The notes: generated by a model not told the origin, from the letters alone. A stretch of DNA of 64,000 nucleotides from Fibrobacter sp. (GCA_024398845.1 JAKSIM010000003.1:1-64000), one strand, 5' to 3'; shown: positions 43,658 to 52,397, numbered from the stretch's first letter. Translations and numbers: made by a program.

Positions 43658-45172
43658 ATGAAAATGATATCAACGATTTTAAAAACCGGTTTAATACTCT
43701 GTAGCATTCTCGGCCTTATCGCCTGTGATGTAAACGGAACCTCTAGCAAAAAATCTATTGACCCTGCAGACCTCGACAACATCACGTCGCAAGAAACATT
43801 TGACTTCTATTGGGACAACATGACAGAGAACCAAAGGGAGTTCGAATATTGCTACGAAATTTTGGATTACTTTTATCTGTTCGCACACAGCGATTCTCTT
43901 AAGCCCAAAGGAACCGCATGGTATAATCAGCTACAGCCAAGATACCGCTATATAGGATCTTCCTCATTTGCATTTGACACTAAGCAAATACAAAAACCAG
44001 CTGAGATTCTAGACACTTATTTTATGTACATCGCTCTATCTGACATGTACACCCAATATATTGATCCCGCCGAGTTTTCTTTTGAAGACTTTGTTGAAGA
44101 AATGGAAGCCCGCGACAATCTGCTAGACTTGGGGGTCAACGTCCACCCCATTGTACACGATGGAGACACCTCTCTCGTCGTTATGCAAGTGTTTAAAGAA
44201 TCCCCCGCAGAAAAAGCCAAAATTGCCGAAGGCGATACCCTTTTGACGATTAACGGTCTCGTTGTTAAAACCATAGCAGATTACAAATTAATCGCAAATG
44301 GACCTGCCGGGACAAGCACTTCCGTAGTTATTTCTAGAAACGAGAATGGAGAGACCGTTCAAAAGACTCTAGACATTACCTATGTCCCGTATCTGCCTCC
44401 TACAGTGAATTATAAAATCATCGATTCCATTGCCGTCATTCAAATTACGGAATACACAGAAACCAATACCACTAGTGACCAAGGAACATACGGGGAATTT
44501 CTCGAAGCGCTTGAAGCCACAAAGAACACCAAGGCCACCATCATTGACCTGCGCAATAATCCCGGTGGAGACGGGGAACAATGCAAGGCTATCGCAGCAG
44601 AATCGCTCAACAAAAACGACATCATTAGCATTGAATACAGCGTTGACACTGCGGCAACCGGCGAAATCGTAACGGACACCATATTCGCGACCGAAGACGG
44701 TATTGCCAAAGACCGCTACACAATCTTCCTCGCCAACGAAAATTCCGGTAGCTGTTCCGAATACCACATGGCAGGAGTCATTGCCAACAAGCACTCTCCT
44801 GTCATCGGGAATCTCACTTACGGTAAAGGCGTTGGCTATTCCATTCTCCCTTCATACTTAGAAGGCGCCATTATTGTAACAACCGTCATTGTCTACGATT
44901 TGAACCACAAGACCTACCACATGTACGGAATCGCCCCCGACATAGAGCTCCATGATGACGACGACATTTTAGACACTGCTCTCGCCATCGCAAAAGAGGG
45001 CTCTATGCAACGCACGGCTACATACGGAACCATCGTTCAACCCAACTTTAGGCAAAACCCGTATTCACTCGAGAAAAAAGCGGCAGATAAAAAAATCATT
45101 CCTAGCCGCAAAGACCTAGGAATGTATAAAATCATTCGACGTGAAAACGTTCTAAAAAAATTCACGCACTAG
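43658..45172 (+). CDS. S41 family peptidase lipoprotein, second copy
   Basis: A 504-residue paralogue of the preceding gene. Signal peptide with lipobox LIAC, the N-terminal segment FEYCYEILDYFYLFAHSD, PDZ at about 150-220 (ESPAEKAKIAEGDTLLTINGL), then IIDLRNNPGGDGEQC near 300, NENSGSCSEYHMAG with the nucleophile Ser near 365, and LTYGKGVGYS with the Lys. A GGGGA Shine-Dalgarno is placed before the ATG. Two S41 lipoproteins after an LRR gene suggest a surface or periplasmic proteolysis module. Its stop codon overlaps that of the convergent M23 peptidase gene. Confidence 0.88.
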   Translation: MKMISTILKTGLILCSILGLIACDVNGTSSKKSIDPADLDNITSQETFDFYWDNMTENQREFEYCYEILDYFYLFAHSDSLKPKGTAWYNQLQPRYRYIGSSSFAFDTKQIQKPAEILDTYFMYIALSDMYTQYIDPAEFSFEDFVEEMEARDNLLDLGVNVHPIVHDGDTSLVVMQVFKESPAEKAKIAEGDTLLTINGLVVKTIADYKLIANGPAGTSTSVVISRNENGETVQKTLDITYVPYLPPTVNYKIIDSIAVIQITEYTETNTTSDQGTYGEFLEALEATKNTKATIIDLRNNPGGDGEQCKAIAAESLNKNDIISIEYSVDTAATGEIVTDTIFATEDGIAKDRYTIFLANENSGSCSEYHMAGVIANKHSPVIGNLTYGKGVGYSILPSYLEGAIIVTTVIVYDLNHKTYHMYGIAPDIELHDDDDILDTALAIAKEGSMQRTATYGTIVQPNFRQNPYSLEKKAADKKIIPSRKDLGMYKIIRRENVLKKFTH

Positions 45173-46488
45173 TTCAAGCTACGCATACGCACCATCACAT
45201 CGGTGCTATCGTTAGCCCTTACCGCAGGAGCCGCAAGCGTCAATTCGATTTGCTTGCGGATTTCTTTTACCTGTTCTTTTAGGCGAGCCAAGCGTGCGCC
45301 AGCAAGTTTCGGAGTCGCAATCATAGTCTTGGAGGCCGGGTTAATCCAAGCGCCCTGAGCATTTTTAAATCCAAAATGAAGATGCGGACCAGTACTACGC
45401 CCCGTTGAGCCCACACGGCCAATCGCCTGCCCAGGCGACACCTTTGCGCCCACGCCCACGCCACGACTTTGCATGTGCATATACCAGCTTACGGAATTAT
45501 CGCGGTGTTTAATTGCGACCTTGTTTCCGCTCAATCCGTCGTAACCAGAGACCGTCACCACACCCTCGGCCACCGCATGAACCACAGTCCCAGCGGGAGC
45601 ACCATAGTCAATGCCGTTATGCCCCGTACGCTTACCCGTAATCGGGTGAATACGCGAGCCAAATGAACTCGTAATGCGTAAATGTTCAAGAGGGTAACGA
45701 AGGCCATCAAAAATCAAGGCGTCTCCCATTTCGGTATAATGAGCATTGTAAGAGCTTCTCGGATCTACATCTTCGTAGCGGAAGGCTTCGTGGTGGCCCA
45801 CAATGCGGCCCTCGAATTCGGCGTAAATCACCTTGCCACTCACCCAGATGGAATCTTGATAATAAGAATCCTCCAGCAAAATGCGGAAACGATCCCTAGC
45901 ACGGGCAAGCGGGAAGGCGACCTTGCATTGCAGCACACCACTTACAATACCCACCATACGGGCGGGGATTCCCACTTTAAAAAGGATTCCGTTAAGCGTG
46001 CTACCTTCTTCGAGAACGCCCTCGTAAATAGACTGCTTCTTGACGACAGGTTTTTCAACCAGCTGGTATACAAAGCCCGTATCTGTACGGGAAACCATGT
46101 GAATGGTAATCGGGTTCACCGCATAGCGAAATTTTTGAACACGATTATTAGAGTCCACCATCACATAAAATTTTTCGCCCACGCGAAGCTTGAACTCCAC
46201 ACTATCTTGCATGGCCAGGTAAACCTTACCAAGATCCTCGTCACCATTAGCCACCTGCGCCTTTAAACGTGAAAACACATGGAACGGTCCCTCGCCTGCG
46301 CATACCGTATCAGAAATAATGCGCGAATTATCCGCAATATTCTGCTCTTTTTTTATTTCTGCATTTAGGGAATCCACTTTTAATTGCAATGCGTTTTGTT
46401 CCCTAGTCAAATCCTGAATTTTAGCCTCTTCCCGACACCCCGTTAAGCAAACAAGCAAAACAAGCAAAACAAATAAACCACGAATCAC
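45169..46488 (-). CDS. M23 family metallopeptidase lipoprotein (LytM-like)
   Basis: A 439-residue cell-wall peptidase or its regulator. The lipobox LTGC is followed by a coiled coil (ALQLKVDSLNAEIKKEQNIA), an OapA/LysM-like middle region and the C-terminal LytM domain: RITSSFGSRIHPITGKRTGHNGIDYGAPAGT with zinc ligands H and D, and GPHLHFGFKN with HxH. All zinc ligands are kept, so it should be active, cutting peptide cross-links. A TTG at 46506 opens the frame, but GTG 46488 has AGAGG nearby and starts the signal peptide (MIRGLFVLLVLLVCLTGC). Confidence 0.9.
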   Translation of the reverse strand: MIRGLFVLLVLLVCLTGCREEAKIQDLTREQNALQLKVDSLNAEIKKEQNIADNSRIISDTVCAGEGPFHVFSRLKAQVANGDEDLGKVYLAMQDSVEFKLRVGEKFYVMVDSNNRVQKFRYAVNPITIHMVSRTDTGFVYQLVEKPVVKKQSIYEGVLEEGSTLNGILFKVGIPARMVGIVSGVLQCKVAFPLARARDRFRILLEDSYYQDSIWVSGKVIYAEFEGRIVGHHEAFRYEDVDPRSSYNAHYTEMGDALIFDGLRYPLEHLRITSSFGSRIHPITGKRTGHNGIDYGAPAGTVVHAVAEGVVTVSGYDGLSGNKVAIKHRDNSVSWYMHMQSRGVGVGAKVSPGQAIGRVGSTGRSTGPHLHFGFKNAQGAWINPASKTMIATPKLAGARLARLKEQVKEIRKQIELTLAAPAVRANDSTDVMVRMRSLN

Positions 46489-46533
46489 AAATACCTCTAA
46501 TGACAAATTTATTTAGATATTCAAAAAATAAAA

Positions 46534-46561
46534 AAACACCTCCCTACTACGAGAGGTGTTT
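46534..46561 (-). terminator. Intrinsic terminator of the FKBP gene
   Basis: AAACACCTC / GAGGTGTTT arms with a 10-base loop; on the minus strand a run of seven T follows. It is 18 bases past the FKBP stop. Confidence 0.88.
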
Positions 46562-46579
46562 TTAAAATTTCTTGCGAAA

Positions 46580-47641
46580 TTAGTTGGCAGCAGCAGGAGC
46601 GGCGGCAGGAGCGGCAGCCGGAGCAGCGGCAGGAGCAGCAGCCGGAGCAGCGGCAGGAGCAGCGGCAGGCTTGGCTTCTTCAGCCTTCGGAGCGGCAGCC
46701 GGGGCAGCGGCAGGAGCAGCGGCGGCTTCAGCAGGCTTAGCTTCAGCCTTCGGAGCGGCCTTCGGAGCAGCCTTCTTTTCGGCCTTCGGAGCAGCAGCCT
46801 TCTTTTCGGCAGCCGGCTTCACTTCGGCCTTGGCCGGTTCAGCCTTGACTTCTTCCTTGGCCGGTTCAGCCTTGACTTCTTCCTTGGCAGGTTCAGCAGC
46901 CGGAGCATTAGCAGCGTGCGTGTCAATCAATTCCATTTCAAACACGAGGAGGCTGTTGCCCGGAATCTGCGGGCCACGGCCACGCGGACCATAACCGAGA
47001 TCGCTCGGAATCCAAGCGGTGACCTTGCCGCCCACCTTCATGAGCTTGAGCATTTCGGTCCAACCCGGAATCACAGCGTTAATCGGGAATTCAAGCGGTT
47101 CGCCACGATCGACAGAGCTATCGAACTTGGTGCCATCGAGGAGCGTACCAGTGTAATGAACCTTGACAATATCGGAATCGCTAGGAATAGCACCCGTACC
47201 TTCGGTAATCACCTTGTACTGAAGACCGCTAGCAGTGGTCACAACGCCTTCGGCAGTCTTGTTGCTAGCGAGGAAAGCTTCGGCAGCAGCCTTGTTGGCT
47301 TCGGCAGCGAGGCTATCCTTCTTTACCTTTTCGGCCTGACGGTTCTGAGAAAGTTCCGTGAGAGTCTGGAAAATCGTGGAATCATCCATCAAGAAGGCAG
47401 CGGAATCGTCATTGTAACGTTCCTTGAAAGCCTGGATAAAGACGTCGATATCCAAATCAATGGAATCACGGGTCACCAACTGGAAATGAGCCTGATTACC
47501 AAAATGAGCACCGAGAGCGTAGCTATACTTGTCCTTTTCAGTCACCAAGGCAGTTTTGGCCTTGGAGCCCTGGCAAAGTTGATCGCAACCGGTCATAAGC
47601 AAAGCGAGAGCGCCTGCAGCAACGATTAATTTAGTCTTCAT
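46580..47641 (-). CDS. FKBP-type peptidyl-prolyl isomerase lipoprotein with Ala/Pro/Lys-rich tail
   Basis: A 353-residue Mip-like isomerase that speeds proline isomerisation in periplasmic or outer-membrane proteins. Lipobox LMTGC, a helical dimerisation region (DSLAAEANKAAAEAFLASN), then the FKBP domain at about 135-235: SGLQYKVITEGTG, VKVHYTGTLLDGTKFDSS, EFPINAVIPGWTEMLKLM, IPSDLGYGPRG, LLVFEMELID. The last 115 residues are low-complexity: three AEPAKEEVK-type repeats and then AAAP units. That tail looks like a flexible cell-wall spacer. AGAGGA precedes ATG 47641. Antisense ORFs here are by-products of the Ala codons. Confidence 0.9.
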   Translation of the reverse strand: MKTKLIVAAGALALLMTGCDQLCQGSKAKTALVTEKDKYSYALGAHFGNQAHFQLVTRDSIDLDIDVFIQAFKERYNDDSAAFLMDDSTIFQTLTELSQNRQAEKVKKDSLAAEANKAAAEAFLASNKTAEGVVTTASGLQYKVITEGTGAIPSDSDIVKVHYTGTLLDGTKFDSSVDRGEPLEFPINAVIPGWTEMLKLMKVGGKVTAWIPSDLGYGPRGRGPQIPGNSLLVFEMELIDTHAANAPAAEPAKEEVKAEPAKEEVKAEPAKAEVKPAAEKKAAAPKAEKKAAPKAAPKAEAKPAEAAAAPAAAPAAAPKAEEAKPAAAPAAAPAAAPAAAPAAAPAAAPAAAN

Positions 47642-47801
47642 GAGAATCCTCTTTTTAAAAACTGACACGAGTAAAATAGCAAAACAAGAGTGATATATCT
47701 CACAAAAAACGAATTTTTACATAAACTTTTCGTATATTATGCGCTATAAAATACGTCGCAAGCCCTAATTGCGAGAAAAAAAACACACCTAAGGATTATT
47801 T

Positions 47802-49631
47802 ATGTGCGGAATTGTTGCCTATATCGGTCAAAATGAAGCGTTGCCTATACTCGTCGGCGGTCTAAAAAAACTGGAATACCGTGGTTACGACAGTTCGGGT
47901 GTCGCCCTTATAAGCAATGGAAAAATCGATGTAGTTCGCGCTTCCGGCAAAATCAGCGCCCTCGAGGACAAGCTGAAAGTTTGCCCAGTATCGGGAAACA
48001 TCGGTATCGCCCATACGCGTTGGGCCACCCATGGCGCTCCGACCGAAGAAAACGCCCACCCGCACACAAGCTTTGACGGAACCATCTCGATTGTCCACAA
48101 CGGCATTATTGAGAACTACGCCTCCTTGAAAAAGAAGTTGCAATCCGAGGGTGTAGAATTCAAGTCCGAGACCGACACCGAGGTTGTCGCCCACTTGATA
48201 GCCAAGTTTTACAAGGGTGACCTCAAGGCCGCCGTACTCAAGGCACTCGCCCTGATTGAAGGAACTTTTGGCCTTGGCGTCATTTGCAGCAAGGAACCGG
48301 GAACGCTCATCGGCGCCCGCCGCGGAAGTCCGCTAATCCTCGGCATAGGAAACGACAACGACTTTTTCCTTGCAAGCGACGTCTCTGCAATTATCAACCA
48401 CACACAAAAAGTGGTGTACCTCGACGACAACGACGTAGTACAAATCAAAGGTGGCAATTACAACATTGTAAACATGAACAGCCACGAAGTGCAGCGCGAA
48501 GTCAAGGACGTGGAATTCGACGCGGACGCCGTAGCCAAGGGCGGATTCGCGCACTTTATGCTGAAGGAAATTTTTGAACAGCCCGAAGTTCTCCGCAACA
48601 CCATGCGTGGACGCTTGCTCACCGCCGAGGGTAACGCGAAACTCGCAGGTCTCGACACGAACATCAAGGAACTGAGAAACATCAACCGCATCATTATCAC
48701 GGCCTGCGGCACAAGCTACTATGCCGGTATGGTCGGTGAATACATGATCGAAGACTTGGCGGGCGTTCCTGTTGAAGTGGAATACGCCTCTGAGTTCCGC
48801 TACAGAAATCCGATTATCAAGCCGGGCACGCTCGTACTCGCCATTAGCCAGTCCGGCGAAACCGCCGATACGCTCGCGGCCCTCAAGGAAGCCCAGCAGA
48901 AGGGCGCAACGGCCCTTGCCATTTGTAACGGCGTAGGCTCCACGATAGCCCGCACAAGCGACGGCGGCGTTTACTTGCACGCAGGCCCGGAAATCGGCGT
49001 CGCGAGCACCAAGGCGTTCACAAGCCAGGTGACGGTACTCGCCATGATTGCCCTTTTACTCGGTCGCCAACGCAGGCTCTCCATTGAACATGGCACCGAT
49101 ATTGCAAAAGCCATGCTGGAACTTCCGACTCTCGTCGAAAAAACGCTGCAGCTCTCTGACAGCATCGCCGAAATTGCAAAGCAGTATTCCAAAGCAGGGA
49201 ACTTCCTCTACCTGGGTCGTCACTTCAACTACCCCGTGGCCATGGAAGGCGCTCTCAAGCTCAAGGAAATCAGTTACATTCATGCAGAAGGCTACCCCGC
49301 TGCCGAAATGAAGCACGGCCCGATTGCCCTTATCGACGCAAACATGCCCGTGGTGGTGATTGCCCCGAAGGATTCCCTATTCGACAAGATTATCAGCAAC
49401 GTTCGCGAAATCAAGGCCCGCGGCGGTCGCGTTATCGCCATCACTACCGAAGATTGCCACCCGCTCGATGAGATTGCCGACCACATTATCAAGGTCCCGC
49501 AGACGCTCTCGATGCTCATGCCGATTGTTACCTGCGTGCCCCTGCAGCTCCTCGCCTACCACATTGCCGTCCTTCGCGGGAACGACGTGGACCAGCCGAG
49601 AAACTTGGCCAAGAGCGTGACCGTGGAGTAA
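47802..49631 (+). CDS. glmS: Glutamine-fructose-6-phosphate aminotransferase (isomerizing)
   Basis: The 609-residue enzyme making glucosamine-6-phosphate from fructose-6-phosphate and glutamine, the first step to UDP-GlcNAc for peptidoglycan and LPS. The N-terminal glutaminase starts MCGIVAYIGQ with the catalytic Cys2, with HTRWATHGAPTEENAHPH near residue 70. Two SIS domains follow (TACGTSYYAGMVGEYM near 300; LGRHFNYPVAMEGALKLKEI near 470) and the C-terminus is the standard PRNLAKSVTVE. AAGGA precedes the ATG. No glmS ribozyme-like leader is visible in the 160 bases upstream. Confidence 0.98.
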   Translation: MCGIVAYIGQNEALPILVGGLKKLEYRGYDSSGVALISNGKIDVVRASGKISALEDKLKVCPVSGNIGIAHTRWATHGAPTEENAHPHTSFDGTISIVHNGIIENYASLKKKLQSEGVEFKSETDTEVVAHLIAKFYKGDLKAAVLKALALIEGTFGLGVICSKEPGTLIGARRGSPLILGIGNDNDFFLASDVSAIINHTQKVVYLDDNDVVQIKGGNYNIVNMNSHEVQREVKDVEFDADAVAKGGFAHFMLKEIFEQPEVLRNTMRGRLLTAEGNAKLAGLDTNIKELRNINRIIITACGTSYYAGMVGEYMIEDLAGVPVEVEYASEFRYRNPIIKPGTLVLAISQSGETADTLAALKEAQQKGATALAICNGVGSTIARTSDGGVYLHAGPEIGVASTKAFTSQVTVLAMIALLLGRQRRLSIEHGTDIAKAMLELPTLVEKTLQLSDSIAEIAKQYSKAGNFLYLGRHFNYPVAMEGALKLKEISYIHAEGYPAAEMKHGPIALIDANMPVVVIAPKDSLFDKIISNVREIKARGGRVIAITTEDCHPLDEIADHIIKVPQTLSMLMPIVTCVPLQLLAYHIAVLRGNDVDQPRNLAKSVTVE

Positions 49632-49661
49632 TTAGTGGTTGGTGGTTAGTGTTAGGGGGAA

Positions 49662-49688
49662 GTGCGGTCCCTCGTAGGGAACCGCACA
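49662..49688. terminator. Hairpin after glmS without a T-run
   Basis: GTGCGGT-CCCT / AGGGA-ACCGCAC with a one-base bulge. No T-tract follows on the plus strand, so it may be a repeat rather than a terminator. Just before it, 49632-49655 has GGTTGGTGGTTAG-type short tandem repeats. Confidence 0.45.
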
Positions 49689-49755
49689 ATTATGACGGCG
49701 GTTTCAAGTCGTCAATGCAACACAGGCATGATTCGATAGTCCTGTAAAACAAAAG

Positions 49756-49775
49756 AGCCTCCCGTAAGGGAGGCT
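49756..49775 (-). terminator. Hairpin with T-run on the minus strand, probably the old terminator of the broken lipoprotein gene
   Basis: AGCCTCCC-GTAA-GGGAGGCT; on the minus strand CTTTTGTTTT follows. It lies downstream of the minus-strand lipoprotein remnant, past the IS30 fragment. Confidence 0.65.
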
Positions 49776-49820
49776 GTCTAAAGTTTCTACTTTGCACTTT
49801 CGAACCACCAAAAGTTGCAA

Positions 49821-49957
49821 ATGGAACATCTAGACGAAAAACAAAGATACTTTATTTTCAAAGCAAATCCGAGATAGCAATAAGCCTCGGAATTGACCGC
49901 AGCACGGCTTACCGGGAAATCAAACGAAACTCCGTCAACGGCAAGTACCGTAGTGGG
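49821..49957 (+). mobile_element. IS30-family transposase fragment, frameshifted
   Basis: Two frames together give the N-terminus of an IS30 transposase: MEHLDEKQRYFI from ATG 49821, then after a frame change KSEIAISLGIDRSTAYREIKRNSVNGKYR (from about 49862), which is the helix-turn-helix of the family. Nothing further downstream matches the catalytic domain. A TTGCA...TGCAA pair at 49790-49822 may be the remains of the left end. The insertion lies antisense inside a lipoprotein gene. It is thus a decayed scar rather than an active element. Confidence 0.75.
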
Positions 49958-50238
49958 ACAGCAGAACTGCTGCTCGACTTCGCCTTTTCAACGGAGCTGC
50001 TTGCGCCCTTGGAGTCGCTCGAGGAGCTGTCCTTGGAGGTTTCAGATGAACTGCTTTTCACAGAGGGAGTGGATGGATCCCCTCCGCTTCGCTCCGAGGA
50101 TGACTCGGCTAAGGAAGTGTTTGTCTCCTTCTCCGGTTCAACGAAGCTACTGCTGTCGTTGTCTCCGCAAGCGGCAAGCGAGAAGGTCAAACAAGCGGCG
50201 GCTAAAAAATTCAATGACACTTTAGAAAAGTTTTTCAT
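49909..50238 (-). pseudogene. Truncated lipoprotein with Ser-rich linker, broken by the IS30 fragment
   Basis: MKNFSKVSLNFLAAACLTFSLAAC is a lipoprotein signal, followed by an acidic Ser-rich linker of the kind common in Fibrobacter lipoproteins (KSSSSETSKDSSSSDSKGASSS). The frame then runs antisense into the IS30 helix-turn-helix (ending EFRLISR), so the folded part of the protein is lost. GGAG is placed nine bases before ATG 50238. The N-terminus could still be made and anchored as a short stub. Confidence 0.7.
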
Positions 50239-50280
50239 TGTAAACAAACTCCACAATAACCCAAATACACTCTTTTTTTA

Positions 50281-50400
50281 GTCCAGGGAATGGTGGAAAA
50301 AGCAATGGACTGCCATCCCGGCTCAAGGCCGGGACAGGCTCCGCTTCGCTCCTCGCAGTGACAATGCGGGAAAGGAAGGTTTCGTTGTGACATGCGGAAA
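50281..50400. repeat. REP-like intergenic repeat before scpA
   Basis: CAATGGACTGCCAT, then CCCGGC-TCAAG-GCCGGG hairpin, GCTCCGCTTCGCTCCTCGCAGTGACAATG. It is related in style to the ATGGATTGCTTC...CGCAATGAC units near 9.4, 10.7 and 15.1 kb. No coding signal is present; the 5' end of the longest scpA frame is an artefact of this repeat. Confidence 0.6.
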
Positions 50401-50461
50401 GGCTTATGCGAGGGGGGGGAGGCTTCCCCCGCCAAGCGCGGTTTTTCTATATTGTTCAACG

Positions 50462-52102
50462 ATGGTCGAGGATATCGAAGAACAGGAAGACTACGAAGTT
50501 CGAATTGGTTCATTTAACGGGCCAATGGATTTGCTCGTGTACCTGGTCCAAAAAAAGGAAATGTCCTTGGACCAGATTCCCATCGCCGAAATCGCCGACG
50601 ACTTTTGCAAGTGGGTCGATAGGATTGGCGACACGGACCTTTCGAAAGCGGGCGACTTTTTATACATGGCGAGCCGCCTCATGGCGTTAAAGGTTCAGGA
50701 ACTTTTGCCTGCCGAAGAACGCGACCCCGAACTCGTTGAAGAATACAACGCCGACCGCGAGCAGCTCATGAAAGAAATGCTGGAATACCAGCGCTACAAG
50801 CAGGTCGCCGGAGGCCTCCAGGAAATGGAGGGTGCAAACTTTGGTACTTACAGCCGCGGGCGTCTTGAAAAAACGCAGAGCGACGAGGATACCCTCGCCG
50901 ATGCAAATATCTGGCAGTTGTTCCGCGCGTACACCAAGAGTTTAAAGACAAAAATTTCAGAAACGGTCCACCACATTGAATTGGATTACGTGACCATTCA
51001 GGACCGCCAGCAAGCCATAAACAACTTCCTCGCCGCCAATGGACGCGCGCTGTTCGAGGATCTTCTTGATAACGACAGCCACCCGATTGTCGCCGCCGTG
51101 ACCTTCATGGCCATGCTAGAGATGATCAAAACGGACGAGATCGTGTTCCGCCAGAGCGAGCTCTTTGGCCCGATTTGGATTTACCGCAAAAAGAACAACG
51201 CGGAATACGCCGATGAAATGGCCCGCGAGACTGTATTCTTCTCGAAGGATCCCGAAGTCAAGCAGGGGCTCGTGGACGAAGTGCGCAACATGGCGGTGGC
51301 CCGCAGCAAGCAGGGCAGCGTAGGCGACATCGCCGCCGTGATGAAGGAAGCGGTATTGTGGACTAGCCGCGGCAGGAACGTGACCGAAGAAGACTTGCAG
51401 GCCATGCTCGAAGGCCGCGAGGACCTGAGCGAAGTGCAAGACAATCCGTTTGCGGAAATGCTCCAAGACGGAGAGAATGCAGAAGGCGCGAACGGAGAAG
51501 TTCCTGGAGCCGCTCCAGGAGTTGTTTCCGAAGCAGCAACCGAAGCCGCCGACCAGGCTGAAACAACAGATGTTCCCGTCGATGTTCCTGTCGATGCGGC
51601 CACCGCTACCGATGCTATTGGCGAAACGGATAATACCGTCGATGCCGAAGCAGAAGGTGCCATCGAGACGAACAACATCGTTGCAGACGACGAAACGGAC
51701 ATTGGGCCCAGCACCGAAACGGGTTCAGAAGTCGAGGAGTCTGCTCCGGTCGAAGCAACGTCTGCGGCCCTTCCGCAAGATGCGTCCAAGCAAATGTCCG
51801 ACGAAGAATTCGCCGAATTCATGAAGAAGGCCCAGGCATTCTACAGCGGAGAATCCGCAACGGCAACCGTTACTACAAATGCCGAGACGGCGACTTCCGA
51901 CATTCCGCAAGATAGCGATGACCAAGTGGAATCGAAGCCGGCCTCTTCTAGCAATGACTGGGAAGACGCACCCATCAGCGCCGGTAACGAGATGACGGAC
52001 GCCGAATACATTGCGTTCCTCAACCGCAGCGCAAAGGCCAGCCGCAAAAAAGAAAGCGACGATGACGAAGAAGGCCCCGTGGTGTACGGAGCCAAGGATT
52101 AA
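50462..52102 (+). CDS. scpA: Segregation and condensation protein A with long acidic C-terminal tail
   Basis: Kleisin subunit of the SMC-ScpAB condensin. The conserved part is residues 1-290: FNGPMDLLVYLVQKKEMSLDQIPIAEIADDF (SMC-head-binding helix region), FLYMASRLMALKVQELLP, and the C-terminal winged helix VAAVTFMAMLEMIKTDEIVFRQSELFGPI near 215-245. The next 250 residues are unusual: an acidic low-complexity extension rich in Ala, Glu, Thr and Asp, broken by two short related motifs (SDEEFAEFMKKAQAFYSG and TDAEYIAFLNRSAKASR). The frame opens at 50387 inside the repeat, but ATG 50462 begins the homology. ScpB is not adjacent. Confidence 0.9.
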   Translation: MVEDIEEQEDYEVRIGSFNGPMDLLVYLVQKKEMSLDQIPIAEIADDFCKWVDRIGDTDLSKAGDFLYMASRLMALKVQELLPAEERDPELVEEYNADREQLMKEMLEYQRYKQVAGGLQEMEGANFGTYSRGRLEKTQSDEDTLADANIWQLFRAYTKSLKTKISETVHHIELDYVTIQDRQQAINNFLAANGRALFEDLLDNDSHPIVAAVTFMAMLEMIKTDEIVFRQSELFGPIWIYRKKNNAEYADEMARETVFFSKDPEVKQGLVDEVRNMAVARSKQGSVGDIAAVMKEAVLWTSRGRNVTEEDLQAMLEGREDLSEVQDNPFAEMLQDGENAEGANGEVPGAAPGVVSEAATEAADQAETTDVPVDVPVDAATATDAIGETDNTVDAEAEGAIETNNIVADDETDIGPSTETGSEVEESAPVEATSAALPQDASKQMSDEEFAEFMKKAQAFYSGESATATVTTNAETATSDIPQDSDDQVESKPASSSNDWEDAPISAGNEMTDAEYIAFLNRSAKASRKKESDDDEEGPVVYGAKD

Positions 52103-52104
52103 AA

Positions 52105-52389
52105 TTAGTCCCAGTTGATGCTTGGCGGAGGATCCTTGAGATCCTTATTTTTTTGCGCCGCCTCAAACTTCTTTTGCAAAAGTTCCGCACGATTCTTTTG
52201 AGCTTCTTTTGCCGCGGCAAACTTCGCTTCCAAATCGGAACTGCGCGAACTCTGTTCCTTTAAAAAATCATCAAAGGACTTGACTTCCTTTTTGTATTCC
52301 TTGTGGCTTAGAACTTCACCGGATTCCGCGTCCACTACAATTTCGCCCTTGCACATGGGGCATTCAATCGTAAGCGTTTTAACTGCCAT
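52105..52389 (-). CDS. Small CxxC protein with charged helix
   Basis: A 94-residue protein: an N-terminal zinc-ribbon-like strand pair with a single CxxC (ECPMCKGEIVVDAESGEVLS), then a long charged helix (AKFAAAKEAQKNRAELLQKKFEAAQ) and a Pro-rich end. An AGGAGG sequence precedes the ATG. It lies eight bases after the zinc metallopeptidase gene and probably shares its transcript. Function unknown; the pattern recalls small zinc-binding adaptor proteins. Its stop is two bases from the convergent scpA stop. Confidence 0.75.
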   Translation of the reverse strand: MAVKTLTIECPMCKGEIVVDAESGEVLSHKEYKKEVKSFDDFLKEQSSRSSDLEAKFAAAKEAQKNRAELLQKKFEAAQKNKDLKDPPPSINWD

Positions 52390-52397
52390 AAATCCTC

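Noticed and set aside
46556-47629. Long plus-strand ORFs (Gly/Ser/Arg-rich and Ala-rich) opposite the FKBP gene
   Set aside because: They are the antisense of GC-rich Ala/Pro/Lys codons of a clearly recognised FKBP gene; no homology, no ribosome binding site.
47642-47801. glmS ribozyme upstream of glmS
   Set aside because: Only 160 bases separate glmS from the divergent FKBP gene, and the conserved ribozyme core is not seen; not expected in this phylum.
50387-50461. Longer N-terminus of ScpA
   Set aside because: The added 25 residues lie in a REP-like intergenic repeat and are not ScpA-like; ATG 50462 starts the homology.
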